A DNA stretch of 64,000 bases from Rhodobacteraceae bacterium LMO-JJ12. GTDB lineage: Bacteria > Pseudomonadota > Alphaproteobacteria > Rhodobacterales > Rhodobacteraceae. Under the pieces are notes generated by a model. That model was not told the DNA's origin, searched no databases, and saw only the letters and a list, made by a program, of their open reading frames with translations. The position numbers and the translations under genes are program-made. Positions 17,702 to 27,512 of this stretch are shown piece by piece (positions within the stretch are counted from its first letter, which is position 1; each line of letters begins with the position of its first letter). The stretch lies in contig JAKGBX010000002.1 in assembly GCA_021555075.1 (NCBI GenBank), positions 1-64,000 of the forward strand, given 5' to 3'.

Positions 17702-20200
17702 TCAATCGAGCTGGCGTTCGACCTCTTCGCGTTCGAAAATCTCGATCACGTCATCAGGGCGAATGTCGTCGTATTTCTCGAAGGCCATGCCACATTCCTG
17801 ACCGGACTGAACTTCGGCAACTTCGTCTTTGAAGCGTTTCAAGGTTTTCAGTGTGCCTTCATGGATCACCACGTCATCGCGCAGAAGCCGCACACCCGCC
17901 GAACGACGCGCCACACCTTCAGTCACAAGACACCCGGCAACCTTGCCGACACCCGTGACCTTGAACACTTCCTTGATCGTCGCATAACCGATGAAGGTTT
18001 CGCGGATCTCGGCAGACAGCAAGCCCGATGCAGCGGCTTTCACATCGTCCACCAGATCATAGATCACGCTGTAATAGCGAATCTCCACACCCTTCTGGTT
18101 GGCCGACTGCCGTGCTGGCGCATTGGCCCGCACGTTGAAGCCAATGACAGGTGCGCCCGATGCTTCCGCCAAGCCAATGTCGCTTTCGGTGATGGCGCCA
18201 ACGCCCGAATGCAGCACGCGCACGCGCACCTCGTCGTTGCCGATCTTTTCCATCACCTGAACGATTGCTTCGGCCGAGCCCTGCACGTCTGCCTTCACCA
18301 CGATGGGAAGTTCGCTGACGTTCTTGTCGGCCTTGGCGTTTGCCATCAGCTGTTCCAGCGTCGTGGCGGCACCAACTGCGGCGCGTTTGTCCTTGGCGGC
18401 ACTTGCGCGGTATTCCGCGATTTCGCGCGCCTGCGCTTCGGTGTCGACCACGTTCAGAACGTCACCTGCTTCGGGTGTGCCATTCAAACCAAGCACCTCA
18501 ACAGGCATCGAAGGCCCGGCTTCGTCCACCCGATCGCCCTTGTCGTTGACCATGGCGCGCACGCGGCCATATTGCTCGCCTACGACAAAGATATCGCCTT
18601 GACGCAACGTGCCTCGCTGAACCAGAACGGTGGCCACGGGGCCGCGACCCACATCCAGCTGCGCTTCGATCACGGCACCTTCGGCGGCGCGATCCGGGTT
18701 CGCTTTCAGTTCAAGAATTTCGGCCTGCAACGCAATCGCTTCCAGAAGTTGGTCAAGCCCCTCGCCAGTGTGCGCACTGACCTCCACATCTTGCACCTCG
18801 CCAGACATCTTCTCGACAATCACTTCATGACGCAGCAATTCGCTACGCACCTTGTCGGGATCGGCAGCAGGCAGATCGCATTTGTTGATCGCCACGATCA
18901 TCGGCACTTCGGCGGCCTTGGCGTGGTGAATCGCTTCAATGGTCTGCGGCATGACCGCATCATCGGCGGCCACAACCAGCACGACGATATCAGTTACCTG
19001 CGCCCCACGCGAACGCATCGAGGTAAAGGCGGCATGGCCTGGCGTGTCGAGGAAGGACAAAACCGCGCCGTCGTCGGTGGTCACCTGATAGGCGCCGATA
19101 TGCTGGGTGATTCCGCCTGCTTCACCGGTCTGAACCTTGGCATTGCGGATCGCATCCAGAATCGAGGTCTTGCCGTGGTCGACGTGGCCCATCACGGTGA
19201 TGACCGGTGGGCGTGGCTTCATCTTGTTTTCGTCATCATCTTCGACTTGGAGCACATCCTCCACATCCGAATCAGAAACGCGCACGGATTTATGGCCAAA
19301 CTCTTCGATGATCAGTTCGGCAGTATCAGCATCAATGGTCTGATTCTGCGTCACCATCATACCCATGTTCATCAGCGATTTGACCACTTCGGCCACGCGC
19401 TCGGCCATGCGGTTGGCCAGTTCGGAAACCACAATGGCTTCCGGCAGCTTGACCTCACGTACAATCTTTTCGCGCTCAACATTACCGCCCATCGCCTTCT
19501 GGCGGGCGCGTTCTTGCTTGCGCTTCATTGCGGCCATCGAACGTTGCCGTCCACCTTCGCCACCAGTCAGCGCCTGATTGAGCGTCAGCTTACCGGAACG
19601 GCGACCGCCATCGTCGGTGCGTGCCTTGCGATTGCGTTCTTCGCGCTCGGGGGCGCGGCGTTCCGGCTGTTTGGTTGCGGGCTTAGCGGCTGCGCGCGGT
19701 GCGGCAGGCTCGTCCGCCGGTGCGGCAGCTGCAGCAGCGGCACGCTTTGCGGCTTCCTCGGCCTCGCGCTTGGCGCGCTCTTCCTCGTCGGCCTTGGCCT
19801 TAAGCGCTTCTTCGCGCTCGCGTTCTTCGCGCTCTTTCGCTTCGGCTTCCTCGCGGCGGCGGTCGCGTTCTTCCTCGCGGGCCTTTTCATCGGCGGCGCG
19901 TGCAAGGGCCTCTTCGGCCTCGCGTGCCTTGGCCGCAGCCAGCGCTTTCATCCGGCGTTCCAGCTCGGCATCGGTAATGCCTGCGGGCCGCTTCGAGGGA
20001 TCACCACCCTTAGCGAGCTTTGCCGTAACCGATGCTCCGGTTGGCTTGGCGGCACCCGGCTTTGGTACGACAACGCGCTTGCGCTTCGTTTCCACCACGA
20101 CATTCTTCGTCCGCCCGTGGCTGAAGCTTTGCTTCACGTTGCCGGGGCGGGCGCCGCCTCCTCTGAGGCCCAATGTCTTTTTGCCGTCGTTATCGCTCAT
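17702..20200 (-). CDS. infB: Translation initiation factor IF-2
   Basis: 832 residues. The N-terminal 260 residues are charged and repetitive (Glu/Arg/Ala-rich, strongly coiled-coil, about residues 75-160), typical of the variable IF-2 N-domain. The GTPase domain has GHVDHGKTS (G1), DTPGHAAF (G3) and NKCD (G4) between about 335 and 450. Domains II-IV follow, ending in [13 protein letters not shown]-2 places initiator tRNA on the 30S subunit. Last gene of the rimP-nusA-ylxR-infB operon, 11 bases after the DUF448 gene, and closed by an intrinsic terminator. Confidence 0.98.
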   Translation of the reverse strand: MSDNDGKKTLGLRGGGARPGNVKQSFSHGRTKNVVVETKRKRVVVPKPGAAKPTGASVTAKLAKGGDPSKRPAGITDAELERRMKALAAAKAREAEEALARAADEKAREEERDRRREEAEAKEREEREREEALKAKADEEERAKREAEEAAKRAAAAAAAPADEPAAPRAAAKPATKQPERRAPEREERNRKARTDDGGRRSGKLTLNQALTGGEGGRQRSMAAMKRKQERARQKAMGGNVEREKIVREVKLPEAIVVSELANRMAERVAEVVKSLMNMGMMVTQNQTIDADTAELIIEEFGHKSVRVSDSDVEDVLQVEDDDENKMKPRPPVITVMGHVDHGKTSILDAIRNAKVQTGEAGGITQHIGAYQVTTDDGAVLSFLDTPGHAAFTSMRSRGAQVTDIVVLVVAADDAVMPQTIEAIHHAKAAEVPMIVAINKCDLPAADPDKVRSELLRHEVIVEKMSGEVQDVEVSAHTGEGLDQLLEAIALQAEILELKANPDRAAEGAVIEAQLDVGRGPVATVLVQRGTLRQGDIFVVGEQYGRVRAMVNDKGDRVDEAGPSMPVEVLGLNGTPEAGDVLNVVDTEAQAREIAEYRASAAKDKRAAVGAATTLEQLMANAKADKNVSELPIVVKADVQGSAEAIVQVMEKIGNDEVRVRVLHSGVGAITESDIGLAEASGAPVIGFNVRANAPARQSANQKGVEIRYYSVIYDLVDDVKAAASGLLSAEIRETFIGYATIKEVFKVTGVGKVAGCLVTEGVARRSAGVRLLRDDVVIHEGTLKTLKRFKDEVAEVQSGQECGMAFEKYDDIRPDDVIEIFEREEVERQLD

Positions 20201-20211
20201 TATGGCTATCT

Positions 20212-20832
20212 TTATCCTTTCCGGCGGGCTTGCCCGCCTTCGGAAACGCGCAGACCTTTCAATCTTGCCGCTTCCTCTACAACACGTGGCGCCAAACCTC
20301 CAGCGCCTATGGCAGCGTGAACGACGGTTTCTCGTCCAAACGCCTGACCCAGCTCCCCGGTGGTAAGCCAGCCCACATATCTTGCCCCTTCGGGCGTCCA
20401 GAGCTTGGACTTGCCGCGCTCCGAACCGTCGCTCGATTGCAGGAGGACTTTGACGTCCTCCTTGTTGAGCCGATCCTTGACCTTCTCAAAACCAGCAACC
20501 GCCAAGCCCGACTTGCGCGCCAGCGCAATGAGGTCGATCAAACGCTGTGCCACCTGCGCCTCGACCCGCGTGACCAGATCATCGGGCACAGTCACCGGCT
20601 GTTTCGCCGCGCGGGCGAAAAGCCCCTTGGACGCCGCCTTTTCCAGAGCCGTCTTTGTCGCGCTCACCCAGATGCCACGCCCGGGCAGCTTGCGCAGGAT
20701 ATCGGGAACAATCGTCCCATCCGGCCCGACGACAAATCGGATCAGCTCTGCCTTCGGCAAAAGCTCGCCCGTCGCAATGCATTTGCGCACTTCGCCGTCG
20801 TCCCGGCTCTTGGATTGGCCACCACGCCCCAT
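20212..20832 (-). CDS. YlxR (DUF448) / L7Ae-like RNA-binding protein
   Basis: 206 residues from the ATG at 20832 ([13 protein letters not shown]); a longer open frame upstream overlaps nusA in another frame and is not needed. Residues about 15-95 are a YlxR domain with the family start [19 protein letters not shown] and [10 protein letters not shown]. The second half (about 100-180) resembles an L7Ae/L30-type RNA-binding fold ([19 protein letters not shown]). This YlxR-L7Ae fusion between nusA and infB is usual in alphaproteobacteria, while Firmicutes have two separate genes. It probably binds RNA during transcription-translation coupling. The gene starts 26 bases after nusA. Confidence 0.88.
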   Translation of the reverse strand: MGRGGQSKSRDDGEVRKCIATGELLPKAELIRFVVGPDGTIVPDILRKLPGRGIWVSATKTALEKAASKGLFARAAKQPVTVPDDLVTRVEAQVAQRLIDLIALARKSGLAVAGFEKVKDRLNKEDVKVLLQSSDGSERGKSKLWTPEGARYVGWLTTGELGQAFGRETVVHAAIGAGGLAPRVVEEAARLKGLRVSEGGQARRKG

Positions 20833-20857
20833 ATTCAGGCTCTCCCGAGACCTACGA

Positions 20858-22480
20858 TCAGGCCTCGGCCTCCTCGTCTGCGGTTTCCAACGTGTCTTCG
20901 TCTTCGTCGTTCGCTTCAAGTTCGGTCGGATCAACCCAACCCAGCAGAACGCGCGCGGTCATTACCATGTCCTGCGCTTCTTCCAGGCTCACATCAAAAG
21001 GCTCCAGAAGCCCGTCGTCCTTGACCCGCTCACCTTCAACGGTGGTCCAGCCCCCGGCCAGTTCCCAATCGGCGCAGGTGGCGAAATCTTCCAGGGTTTT
21101 CACCCCGTCCGCCGCCAGCGCTTCGATCATCTTCGGCGTCAGACCTTCAAAGTTGATCAGGCTGTCCTCGACACCCAGTTCCCGCGCCCGCTCCAAAGCG
21201 GCCTTGGCTTCGGCTTCGAGATAATCGCGCGCCCGCGCCTGAAGTTCAGATGCGGTGTCGTCGTCAACACCGTCGATCACCAACAGTTCGTCAACCTCGA
21301 CGTATCCAACCTCTTCAAGGCTGGTAAAGCCCTCTGCCACCAGAAGTTGGGCAAAGAACTCGTCCAGATCAAGGGTATCCATGAAGAGTTTGGTGCGTGT
21401 TTCGAATTCTTTCTGACGACGCGCCGATTCTTCTTCTTCGGTCATGATGTCAATATCGAGCCCGGTAAGCTGGCTTGCCAGCCGCACGTTCTGCCCGCGT
21501 CGACCAATCGCCAGCGACAGTTGCTCTTCCGGCACCACCACTTCAATGCGTTCGGCTTCTTCATCGAAAACAACCTTGCTCACTTCCGCCGGTTGCAATG
21601 CGTTGACAAGGAAGGTCGGGATATCTTCATTCCACGGAATGATGTCGATCTTTTCACCCTGAAGCTCATTCACAACCGCTTGAACCCGGCTGCCGCGCAT
21701 ACCAACGCAAGCACCGACAGGATCAATCCCGCCATCATAGGAAATCACGGCGATCTTGGCGCGCGAACCCGGATCACGGGCAACGGCCTTGATTTCGATG
21801 ATGCCATCATAGATTTCCGGCACTTCCATCTTGAACAGCTCGGCCATGAATTCCGGCGCGGTGCGGCTCAGGAAAATCTGCGGCCCACGTGCTTCGCGAC
21901 GTACATCCTTGATAAAGCAGCGGATACGATCATTCGGGCGATAGGCTTCGCGGCCAATCTTTTCGTTACGGCGCAGGATGGCTTCGCCGCGGCCCACATC
22001 GACGATGACGTTGCCATATTCCTCGCGCTTGACCTGACCATTGATGATCGTGCCGGCGCGGTCTTTGAATTCTTCGTACTGACGGTCGCGCTCGGCTTCG
22101 CGCACCTTTTGCAAGATCACCTGCTTGGCGCTCTGTGCCGCGATCCGGCCCATTTCGACCGGCGGCACTTCCTCAACCAGCGTATCACCGACCTTGGGGT
22201 CTTCGAGATACTGTTTGGCCTGCTCAACGGTGAATTCGGCCTGATAATTCTCCAGCTCTTCTTCCGCCACCACGGTGCGCACCCGGGTAAAGGTCGCCCG
22301 ACCGGTCTTGCGGTCGATATGCACACGAATGTCCATTTCGGCGCCGTAACGGCTCTTGGCAGCGCGCGCGAGGCTCTCTTCCATCGCTTCGATCACCAAA
22401 ACCGGGTCGATCATCTTCTCGCGTGCCACAGCTTCGGCTGTTTGCAACAGCTCCAACTGGTTTGCAGAGGTAATTGCCAT
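20858..22480 (-). CDS. nusA: Transcription termination/antitermination factor NusA
   Basis: 540 residues. Order of domains: N-terminal RNA-polymerase-binding domain (about 1-130), S1 domain (about 135-200), two KH domains (about 205-345; GACVGMRGSRVQAVVNELQG and LAIGRRGQNVRLASQLTG), then C-terminal acidic helix-hairpin-helix repeats (LLVAEGFTSLEEV..., LTPKMIEALAADGVKTLEDF). The tail is acidic. NusA modulates pausing and termination. rimP precedes it with two bases between stop and start. Length is larger than E. coli NusA (495), as in relatives. Confidence 0.98.
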   Translation of the reverse strand: MAITSANQLELLQTAEAVAREKMIDPVLVIEAMEESLARAAKSRYGAEMDIRVHIDRKTGRATFTRVRTVVAEEELENYQAEFTVEQAKQYLEDPKVGDTLVEEVPPVEMGRIAAQSAKQVILQKVREAERDRQYEEFKDRAGTIINGQVKREEYGNVIVDVGRGEAILRRNEKIGREAYRPNDRIRCFIKDVRREARGPQIFLSRTAPEFMAELFKMEVPEIYDGIIEIKAVARDPGSRAKIAVISYDGGIDPVGACVGMRGSRVQAVVNELQGEKIDIIPWNEDIPTFLVNALQPAEVSKVVFDEEAERIEVVVPEEQLSLAIGRRGQNVRLASQLTGLDIDIMTEEEESARRQKEFETRTKLFMDTLDLDEFFAQLLVAEGFTSLEEVGYVEVDELLVIDGVDDDTASELQARARDYLEAEAKAALERARELGVEDSLINFEGLTPKMIEALAADGVKTLEDFATCADWELAGGWTTVEGERVKDDGLLEPFDVSLEEAQDMVMTARVLLGWVDPTELEANDEDEDTLETADEEAEA

Positions 22481-22482
22481 TC

Positions 22483-23082
22483 TTAAGTCTCCTCGGAAGA
22501 ACCGTTCTCGGTTTCAGTCTCGGTTTCAAACTCGTCAAATTTCGTTTCATCCTGCGGGCCCGCACTCTTGCGCGCCTTCAGCATGGCTTTGATCAACTCA
22601 TCGGTCAGCACCAGCTTGGCCTCGGCCAGCCAGTCGAATTTCAAGCCCACGGTTACGGTTTCGTCGTCTTGGCGGATGTTGATCAGCACTTCATCGCCCT
22701 CAACCCCGGCCAGCACGCCCTTGAACCGCTTGCGCCCGTCGATCAATTCGTCCGTTTCCAGCTTGGCGTCATAGCCTTCGAACACGTCAAAGTCCTTGAG
22801 TCGCGTCAGCGGGCGATCGATCCCCGGGCTTGAAACTTCCAACGTATAAGGATCGGCCAGCGGATCTTCGACATCCAGAACGGCGCTCAGAGCGCTGGAA
22901 ATATCGCCGCATTCGTTCACTTCAATGGTGCCGTCGGGCCGCTCGGCCATGACCTGAAGCGTTTTGTTTTCGCCGCCCATCAACCGCAGGCGCACCAATT
23001 CGAACCCCATGTCCTCAAGGACGGGGGTCACGATCTTGGCCATTTTGCGATCCATCGCGGTTTTGGCAATCAGGTCAGTCAT
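22483..23082 (-). CDS. rimP: Ribosome maturation factor RimP
   Basis: 199 residues, with the RimP core [20 protein letters not shown] and [18 protein letters not shown]. The last 40 residues are an acidic extension ([15 protein letters not shown]). RimP helps assemble the 30S subunit. It opens the nusA-infB operon as in most bacteria. The start ATG at 23082 has only a weak ribosome-binding site (GGA eight to ten bases upstream), and an intrinsic-terminator-like hairpin lies 16 bases upstream, suggesting control of the whole operon in its leader. Confidence 0.94.
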   Translation of the reverse strand: MTDLIAKTAMDRKMAKIVTPVLEDMGFELVRLRLMGGENKTLQVMAERPDGTIEVNECGDISSALSAVLDVEDPLADPYTLEVSSPGIDRPLTRLKDFDVFEGYDAKLETDELIDGRKRFKGVLAGVEGDEVLINIRQDDETVTVGLKFDWLAEAKLVLTDELIKAMLKARKSAGPQDETKFDEFETETETENGSSEET

Positions 23083-23097
23083 TCATATTCCAAGCAC

Positions 23098-23120
23098 AAA
23101 AAAACGGGCGCGCGGCCCGT
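23098..23120 (-). terminator. Terminator-like hairpin in the rimP leader
   Basis: On the minus strand ACGGGC (23120-23115), a five-base CGCGC loop, GCCCGT (23109-23104), then a run of T ending at 23098. It lies between the probable promoter and the rimP start at 23082, so it would terminate leader RNA unless disrupted: a possible attenuator. Confidence 0.7.
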
Positions 23121-23331
23121 CGATATTTCCCGGTGGAGCGTCAGGTTTGGACCCCAGCGCGCCGCTGTTGAAGGGGATATACGCAAGTCGGGCCGAGTCT
23201 GCAAGAGCCGAGCGCATCTTAGATTAACGCGGCTCAACAAGGCGCCCAGCCACACGTTAATCCGTGGTTCACTTTTCATCGTGCGTTGCGCGATTCGGTG
23301 CTCAAAGGTTAATTCACGCGGGCGATTCCGT

Positions 23332-23375
23332 CGGCAGCCGTGCAGCAGACGGGTAGCAGCCGCGAGTCACCCCCC
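23332..23375 (+). repeat. 44-base dispersed repeat, copy B
   Basis: Same length and ends as copy A (CGGCAGCC ... GAGTCACCCCCC), with seven or so scattered differences. It is 39 bases beyond the stop of the prolyl aminopeptidase gene and 250 bases upstream of rimP. Confidence 0.8.
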
Positions 23376-23414
23376 TGATTTTGCCGATTTCCGCCAAACC
23401 TTAACGCAGCGTTC

Positions 23415-24386
23415 TCACAGCCCCGCCTGTTCGTCCATAACCCGGCGCAGCTCGGCGCTGATACCGGGCTCAGACAGCGCGTGCCCGGCGATTGGAATCA
23501 TCCGAAGATCGGCATTTTTCCATTTGTTCGCAAGCTGATAGGCGGTTTCTGGCGGGCAGATCATGTCATAGCGTCCCTGCACGATCACACCCGGAATACC
23601 GGCAATTCTGTCCAGCCGATCCATGATTTGCTGGTCGCGATCAAGAAAGACCTTATGGGTGAAATAGTGGTTTTCAAGCCGCGCAAACGCCCGCGCATAT
23701 TCCCCCCCCGCATCGCCGCCATCCCCACTGGAACGCACTGATGCCAAAGCATTTTCCCAGCGCGCCCAGGCTTTCGCAAACAGGGTTTCCTGTGCCCTGT
23801 CGCCGGAAAACAGCCGCTTGTGATAGGCCGCGATAAGATCACCGTGTTCCCGTTCCGGGATCAACCCGACAAACCTTTCCCAAGTCTCGGGCCAGAACCT
23901 TCCGGCCCCACCGCCATAGAACCAATCAAGTTCGCTCTGCGTGCCAAGAAACACGCCGCGCAGTACCAGCCGCTCCACCGATTCAGGATGCGTTTCGGCA
24001 TAAATCAACGCCAGAGTCGCCCCCCAAGAACCGCCAAAAACCGTCCATTTGTCTATTGTTAAGGTTTTGCGAATAGTTTCGATATCACGGACAAGATGCC
24101 ATGTGGTGTTGTCTTCGACGCTTGCATGGGGCTTTGATCGACCACAGCCGCGCTGATCGAACAGGATCACGCGGTAATACGACGGCTCGAAGTAACGCCG
24201 CATCGCCGGGCTGCATCCGCCGCCCGGACCACCATGCAACACGACCACGGGTTTGCCATTTGGGTTGCCCGATTGCTCCATGTAAACCTGATGCCCGTCG
24301 CCCACATCCAATATGCGGCGATCAAACGGCTCGATCTGCGGATAGAGGTAATCCGCCGCGCTTCGGGGGCCTGTGAATTTGTCCAT
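23415..24386 (-). CDS. pip: Proline iminopeptidase
   Basis: 323 residues, an alpha/beta-hydrolase of the S33 family. The oxyanion-hole motif HGGPGGGC (about residue 50), nucleophile elbow GGSWGATLA (about 120), the late Asp in GRYDMICP and the catalytic His in AGHALSEPG are all present. The enzyme removes N-terminal proline from peptides in the cytoplasm. The length and the N-terminal DQRGCGRS motif match bacterial PIPs. It overlaps the untranslated/5' region of divergent ubiG rather than a neighbour in an operon. Confidence 0.93.
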   Translation of the reverse strand: MDKFTGPRSAADYLYPQIEPFDRRILDVGDGHQVYMEQSGNPNGKPVVVLHGGPGGGCSPAMRRYFEPSYYRVILFDQRGCGRSKPHASVEDNTTWHLVRDIETIRKTLTIDKWTVFGGSWGATLALIYAETHPESVERLVLRGVFLGTQSELDWFYGGGAGRFWPETWERFVGLIPEREHGDLIAAYHKRLFSGDRAQETLFAKAWARWENALASVRSSGDGGDAGGEYARAFARLENHYFTHKVFLDRDQQIMDRLDRIAGIPGVIVQGRYDMICPPETAYQLANKWKNADLRMIPIAGHALSEPGISAELRRVMDEQAGL

Positions 24387-24450
24387 GGCGAGCCTGTGTT
24401 ATCCTGCCTATATGGGAAGAGCACGCTTAGTTGAGCATATGGAGAGCAGA

Positions 24451-25197
24451 ATGCAACCCGCCGAAAGCACGGTCGATCCCGCAGAAGTCGCCAAGTTCGA
24501 AGCCATGGCAGCCGAATGGTGGGATCCCAACGGCAAGTTCAAGCCGCTGCACCTGATGAACCCGTGTCGGCTCGACTATATCACCACACAGATTGCCGAA
24601 GAGTTCGAGCGCAATCTAGAAAACCCGCAACCTTTCAAAGGCTTGCGGCTTCTCGACATCGGCTGTGGCGGCGGCTTGCTCAGCGAGCCGATGGCACGGC
24701 TGGGGGCCGAAGTAATCGGGGCGGATGCTGCCGAAGGCAACCTTCCTGTCGCCCGTATCCACGCCGAACAATCGGGCCTTGAGATTGATTATCGTCACAC
24801 CACGGCCGAAGCGCTGGCCGCTGCGGACGAAACGTTTGATGTTGTGCTCAACATGGAGGTGGTCGAACATGTGGCCGATCCGCTGGCCTATCTCACGGCC
24901 TGCCGCAAGCTTCTGAAGCCCGACGGACTTCACATTTGCTCGACTCTCAATCGCAATCCGAAAAGCTTTGCCATGGCCATTGTCGGCGCCGAATACGTGA
25001 TGCGCTGGCTGCCCAAGGGCACGCATGAGTGGTCCAAATTTATTACCCCAGAAGAGCTTTTTGCGTTGCTCAAGAAAGCAGGGCTCGACCCGGTGGACAG
25101 TAAGGGATTCATGTTCAACCCGATCAGTTGGCGCTGGACGATTTCCGACCGTGACTTAAGTGTAAATTACGTCACGGCAAGTAAAGTTTCGGGTTAG
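24451..25197 (+). CDS. ubiG: Ubiquinone biosynthesis O-methyltransferase UbiG
   Basis: 248 residues from the ATG at 24451, which has GGAG seven bases upstream; in-frame upstream ATGs would overlap pip. UbiG traits: [27 protein letters not shown] near the N-terminus (quoted here as key residues [12 protein letters not shown]), SAM motif [16 protein letters not shown] (about 66-80), [10 protein letters not shown], and [15 protein letters not shown] at the end. It catalyses both O-methylations of ubiquinone synthesis. Divergent from pip; convergent with and overlapping the marR gene by four bases. Confidence 0.96.
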   Translation: MQPAESTVDPAEVAKFEAMAAEWWDPNGKFKPLHLMNPCRLDYITTQIAEEFERNLENPQPFKGLRLLDIGCGGGLLSEPMARLGAEVIGADAAEGNLPVARIHAEQSGLEIDYRHTTAEALAAADETFDVVLNMEVVEHVADPLAYLTACRKLLKPDGLHICSTLNRNPKSFAMAIVGAEYVMRWLPKGTHEWSKFITPEELFALLKKAGLDPVDSKGFMFNPISWRWTISDRDLSVNYVTASKVSG

Positions 25198-25634
25198 TCC
25201 GCTTCAAGTTTGAGCCGCAATTCGCGCAGAATTGGCAATGCCGCGCGTACCTTCACCTCTCCCAGATCGGTCACAAGTTCGCTCAATATCGGCTCGATCG
25301 CAGCCAGGGCAGCATCGCGCGCCTGACGTCCTGCCGGGCTGATCGCAACCATCTTGCGTCGCGCATCTTCCCAATCCGGGCGAATATGAATGTATCCCGC
25401 CCATTCCAGCTTGCTCAGCGTATTGGTCATCGCGCCGCGGGTCACATGAAAGCTTTTTGCCAACTGAGCGGGCGAGCGTTCTTCGCCGCTATGCGCGAGG
25501 TGGTTGAGCACCGAGAAATGCGAAATCTCCATACCCTTCGGCAAGACTTTCGATAACCGGTTGCGGGCCAGTTGGTCTGCGGTCAGAATTTCGCTGAACA
25601 GCGCGACGGCAAGGGCATTGTTCGGGTCGGTCAT
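25194..25634 (-). CDS. MarR family transcriptional regulator
   Basis: 146 residues with the winged helix-turn-helix of Mar[21 protein letters not shown], then the recognition region [19 protein letters not shown] and the wing [15 protein letters not shown]. Dimerising helices lie at both ends. Such regulators are usually repressors released by small ligands. The start overlaps the stop of the upstream amidase gene by four bases (25631-25634), so it probably regulates or senses something linked to that amidase, though no palindromic operator stands out. Confidence 0.9.
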   Translation of the reverse strand: MTDPNNALAVALFSEILTADQLARNRLSKVLPKGMEISHFSVLNHLAHSGEERSPAQLAKSFHVTRGAMTNTLSKLEWAGYIHIRPDWEDARRKMVAISPAGRQARDAALAAIEPILSELVTDLGEVKVRAALPILRELRLKLEAD

Positions 25635-26470
25635 GTGGTCGGCCCATCAAAGCTTCGATCATGACCGAGAGACGGGATTCTCTTCCTTGAACGAGCAACT
25701 TCATCCAAATCGAGATCAACAAACGTTACGCCACAACCTAGCCCCGCATCGGCCAGAACTTCGCCCCAGGGCGCCACAGCCAGCGAATGGCCATAGGTGC
25801 GCCGCTCGTTCCCGTTGTTGACATAATGCACCCCTGTCTGCGCCGGAGCGAGCACGAAACAGCCGGTCTCGATTGCGCGCGCGCGCAACAACGGCTCCCA
25901 ATGCGCCGCACCCGTCACCGCTGAAAAAGCCGCCGGAACGGTCAGAATCTCGGCCCCGGCCTGCGCCAGCGCCCTGTGCAGATGGGCAAATCGCAGGTCA
26001 TAACAGACGGTCAATCCGATGGTGCCAAAGTCGGTTTTCCCAGTCACAGCCGTCTTTCCCGGGCGGAAATGGGCAGATTCGCGATAGCTTTCGGTTTCTG
26101 AAACGTCGACATCGAACATATGAATCTTGTCGTACCGCGCCACGATATCGCCCTGCGGCGAGATCAGGAAAGACCGGTTCGCAAAGCGCCCATCCTCATC
26201 ACCGGTCAAAAGCGCCAGTGAGCCGATCAATATCCAGATTTCAAGCTTACGCGCCTCGGAGCGTATCGCGGTGAGCGTCGGATCGTCCGCTTCAAGATGC
26301 AATATGCTTTGCTGATGGCTGCGACTGCCAGACACACAGTTTGTCACCTCGGGCGTCAGCGCAAAGCTGGCGCCACCCGCCTTGGCCTCACGCAGATAAG
26401 AGAGCGTATTGGCCAGGTTTTCCTCGGGGTCTTCCCCGGACGTCATCTGGATCAGTGCGGCGCGCAGCAT
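25631..26470 (-). CDS. Nitrilase-superfamily amidohydrolase (Nit2-like)
   Basis: 279 residues with the Glu-Lys-Cys triad of the carbon-nitrogen hydrolases: Glu in LTPEVTN (about 41), Lys in RYDKIHMFDVDV (about 114), Cys in LTVCYDLRFAHLHRAL (about 153). The DKIHMFDVD and VCYDLRF signatures point to the Nit/omega-amidase group, which hydrolyses alpha-ketoglutaramate or deaminated glutathione. Deaminated glutathione repair would fit the glutaredoxin gene three bases downstream of its start side, but the substrate is inference. Part of a minus-strand cluster comF, grxC, this gene, marR. Confidence 0.9.
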   Translation of the reverse strand: MLRAALIQMTSGEDPEENLANTLSYLREAKAGGASFALTPEVTNCVSGSRSHQQSILHLEADDPTLTAIRSEARKLEIWILIGSLALLTGDEDGRFANRSFLISPQGDIVARYDKIHMFDVDVSETESYRESAHFRPGKTAVTGKTDFGTIGLTVCYDLRFAHLHRALAQAGAEILTVPAAFSAVTGAAHWEPLLRARAIETGCFVLAPAQTGVHYVNNGNERRTYGHSLAVAPWGEVLADAGLGCGVTFVDLDLDEVARSRKRIPSLGHDRSFDGPTT

Positions 26471-26473
26471 GAC

Positions 26474-26731
26474 TCAGCCCTCCAGCAGCGCGTCCAGTTT
26501 GCCGGCCCGCTCCAATGCATAGAGTTCATCGCAGCCGCCGACATGAATGTCGCCGACAAAGATTTGCGGTACCGTGTGGCGGCCATTGGCGCGCTGCATC
26601 ATTTCGGGTTTGTGCGCAGGATTTTCCAAGATGTTGAACTCGGTGAATTCAGCGTCTTTTTCTTTCAAAAGCCGTTTGGCGGCGTGGCAGAATCCGCACA
26701 GCGGAGAGGTGTAGATTTCTATCGTTTTCAT
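26474..26731 (-). CDS. grxC: Glutaredoxin 3
   Basis: 85 residues from the ATG at 26731 (MKTIEIYTSPLCGFCHAAK). The active site is CGFC rather than the usual CPYC/CGYC; both Cys are kept, so a dithiol mechanism remains possible. TVPQIFVGDIHVGGCDEL carries the glutathione-binding TVP and GG-CD residues. It reduces disulfides with glutathione in the cytoplasm. The amidase gene starts 3 bases after its stop, so the two are very probably co-transcribed. Confidence 0.95.
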   Translation of the reverse strand: MKTIEIYTSPLCGFCHAAKRLLKEKDAEFTEFNILENPAHKPEMMQRANGRHTVPQIFVGDIHVGGCDELYALERAGKLDALLEG

Positions 26732-26768
26732 GGCATTGGTCCTCGACAATCAGTTCCTTGTCTCGGAT

Positions 26769-27488
26769 TTAATCACCCTTTGCAACGCGCGCCAGTGTCA
26801 GCGCCGAAACGTCACGTGCCCCAGCGGCCAGACAGGCCTCGGCGGCGCCGGCCATGGTGGCGCCCGATGTCAACACGTCATCAACCAACAGAACGTGCTG
26901 CCCAACCATGTGGTGGCGGCGCTTCGGGTGGGCGCTTATGGCTCCGCTAAGCGTGCTGAAGCGGGCGTCAAAGCTCTTTCCTCCAAGGCTTTCAGTTCGA
27001 ACCCGGCGGATTAGAAGGTCAGGGCAATAAGCAGCTTTTACGCGTCGCGCCAGAGCGCGTCCCAGCAGCGCTGATTGGTTGAATTTACGCTTCAAGAGCC
27101 GGGTCCAATGAAGCGGAATAGGCGCAATCAGAGTGTTTTCGCTCAACAAGGGCTGCGCCGCCCGCGCCAGCCAAATACTCGCAGGTTGGACAATATCATG
27201 CCGATCGCCGTGTTTCAGAGCGAGGATCAGTCTGCGACCATTGTCTCTGTAAACAAAAGCGGCCCGCCCCCGGCTCCAGGGTCGTGAAGTAGCGCGGCAG
27301 GCATCGCAATGCTCTGCTTCATCCGATTCCCCCGGCAGTGGTACGCCACAAGAGTCACAGCATAATCCTTCGATAAAAGGGGTGTCGCGCCAACATGGCC
27401 CGCATAGGCCAAAATCGCTTTCGACACGCTCACCGCAAGAAACGCATTGCGACGGGTAAAGAACCCTTAACGCCGTTTGAAACTTCAA
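26769..27488 (-). CDS. ComF family phosphoribosyltransferase-like protein
   Basis: 239 residues. The N-terminus has a double zinc-finger-like set (CVSCGERV, CGPCW, CDSCGVPLPG, HCDACR), followed by a type-I phosphoribosyltransferase fold with the PRPP motif VLLVDDVLTSGATMAGAAE (about 195-215) and FNQSALLGRALA. ComF proteins assist DNA uptake in competent bacteria, but in alphaproteobacteria the family occurs widely and its role is unproven. First gene of the minus-strand cluster with grxC. Divergent from the methyltransferase gene 24 bases away. Confidence 0.9.
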   Translation of the reverse strand: MKFQTALRVLYPSQCVSCGERVESDFGLCGPCWRDTPFIEGLCCDSCGVPLPGESDEAEHCDACRATSRPWSRGRAAFVYRDNGRRLILALKHGDRHDIVQPASIWLARAAQPLLSENTLIAPIPLHWTRLLKRKFNQSALLGRALARRVKAAYCPDLLIRRVRTESLGGKSFDARFSTLSGAISAHPKRRHHMVGQHVLLVDDVLTSGATMAGAAEACLAAGARDVSALTLARVAKGD

Positions 27489-27512
27489 CGAACTCCCCCT
27501 ATTCTCGCGCTC

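Larger units (their letters stand above)
23083..23414. other. 332-base intergenic region upstream of rimP
   Basis: It holds a terminator-like hairpin (23098-23120), copy B of the 44-base repeat (23332-23375) and presumably the rimP-operon promoter. No metY-type tRNA is visible, unlike the enterobacterial rimP leader. No ORF in it has coding character. Confidence 0.6.

Noticed and set aside
17861-20320. 819-codon open frame on the + strand inside infB
   Set aside because: It is the mirror of a strongly conserved gene; composition explains its openness and there is no ribosome-binding site or family match.
20360-22486. 708-codon open frame opposite nusA and the YlxR gene
   Set aside because: Spans two genes in reverse and shows no protein-family character.
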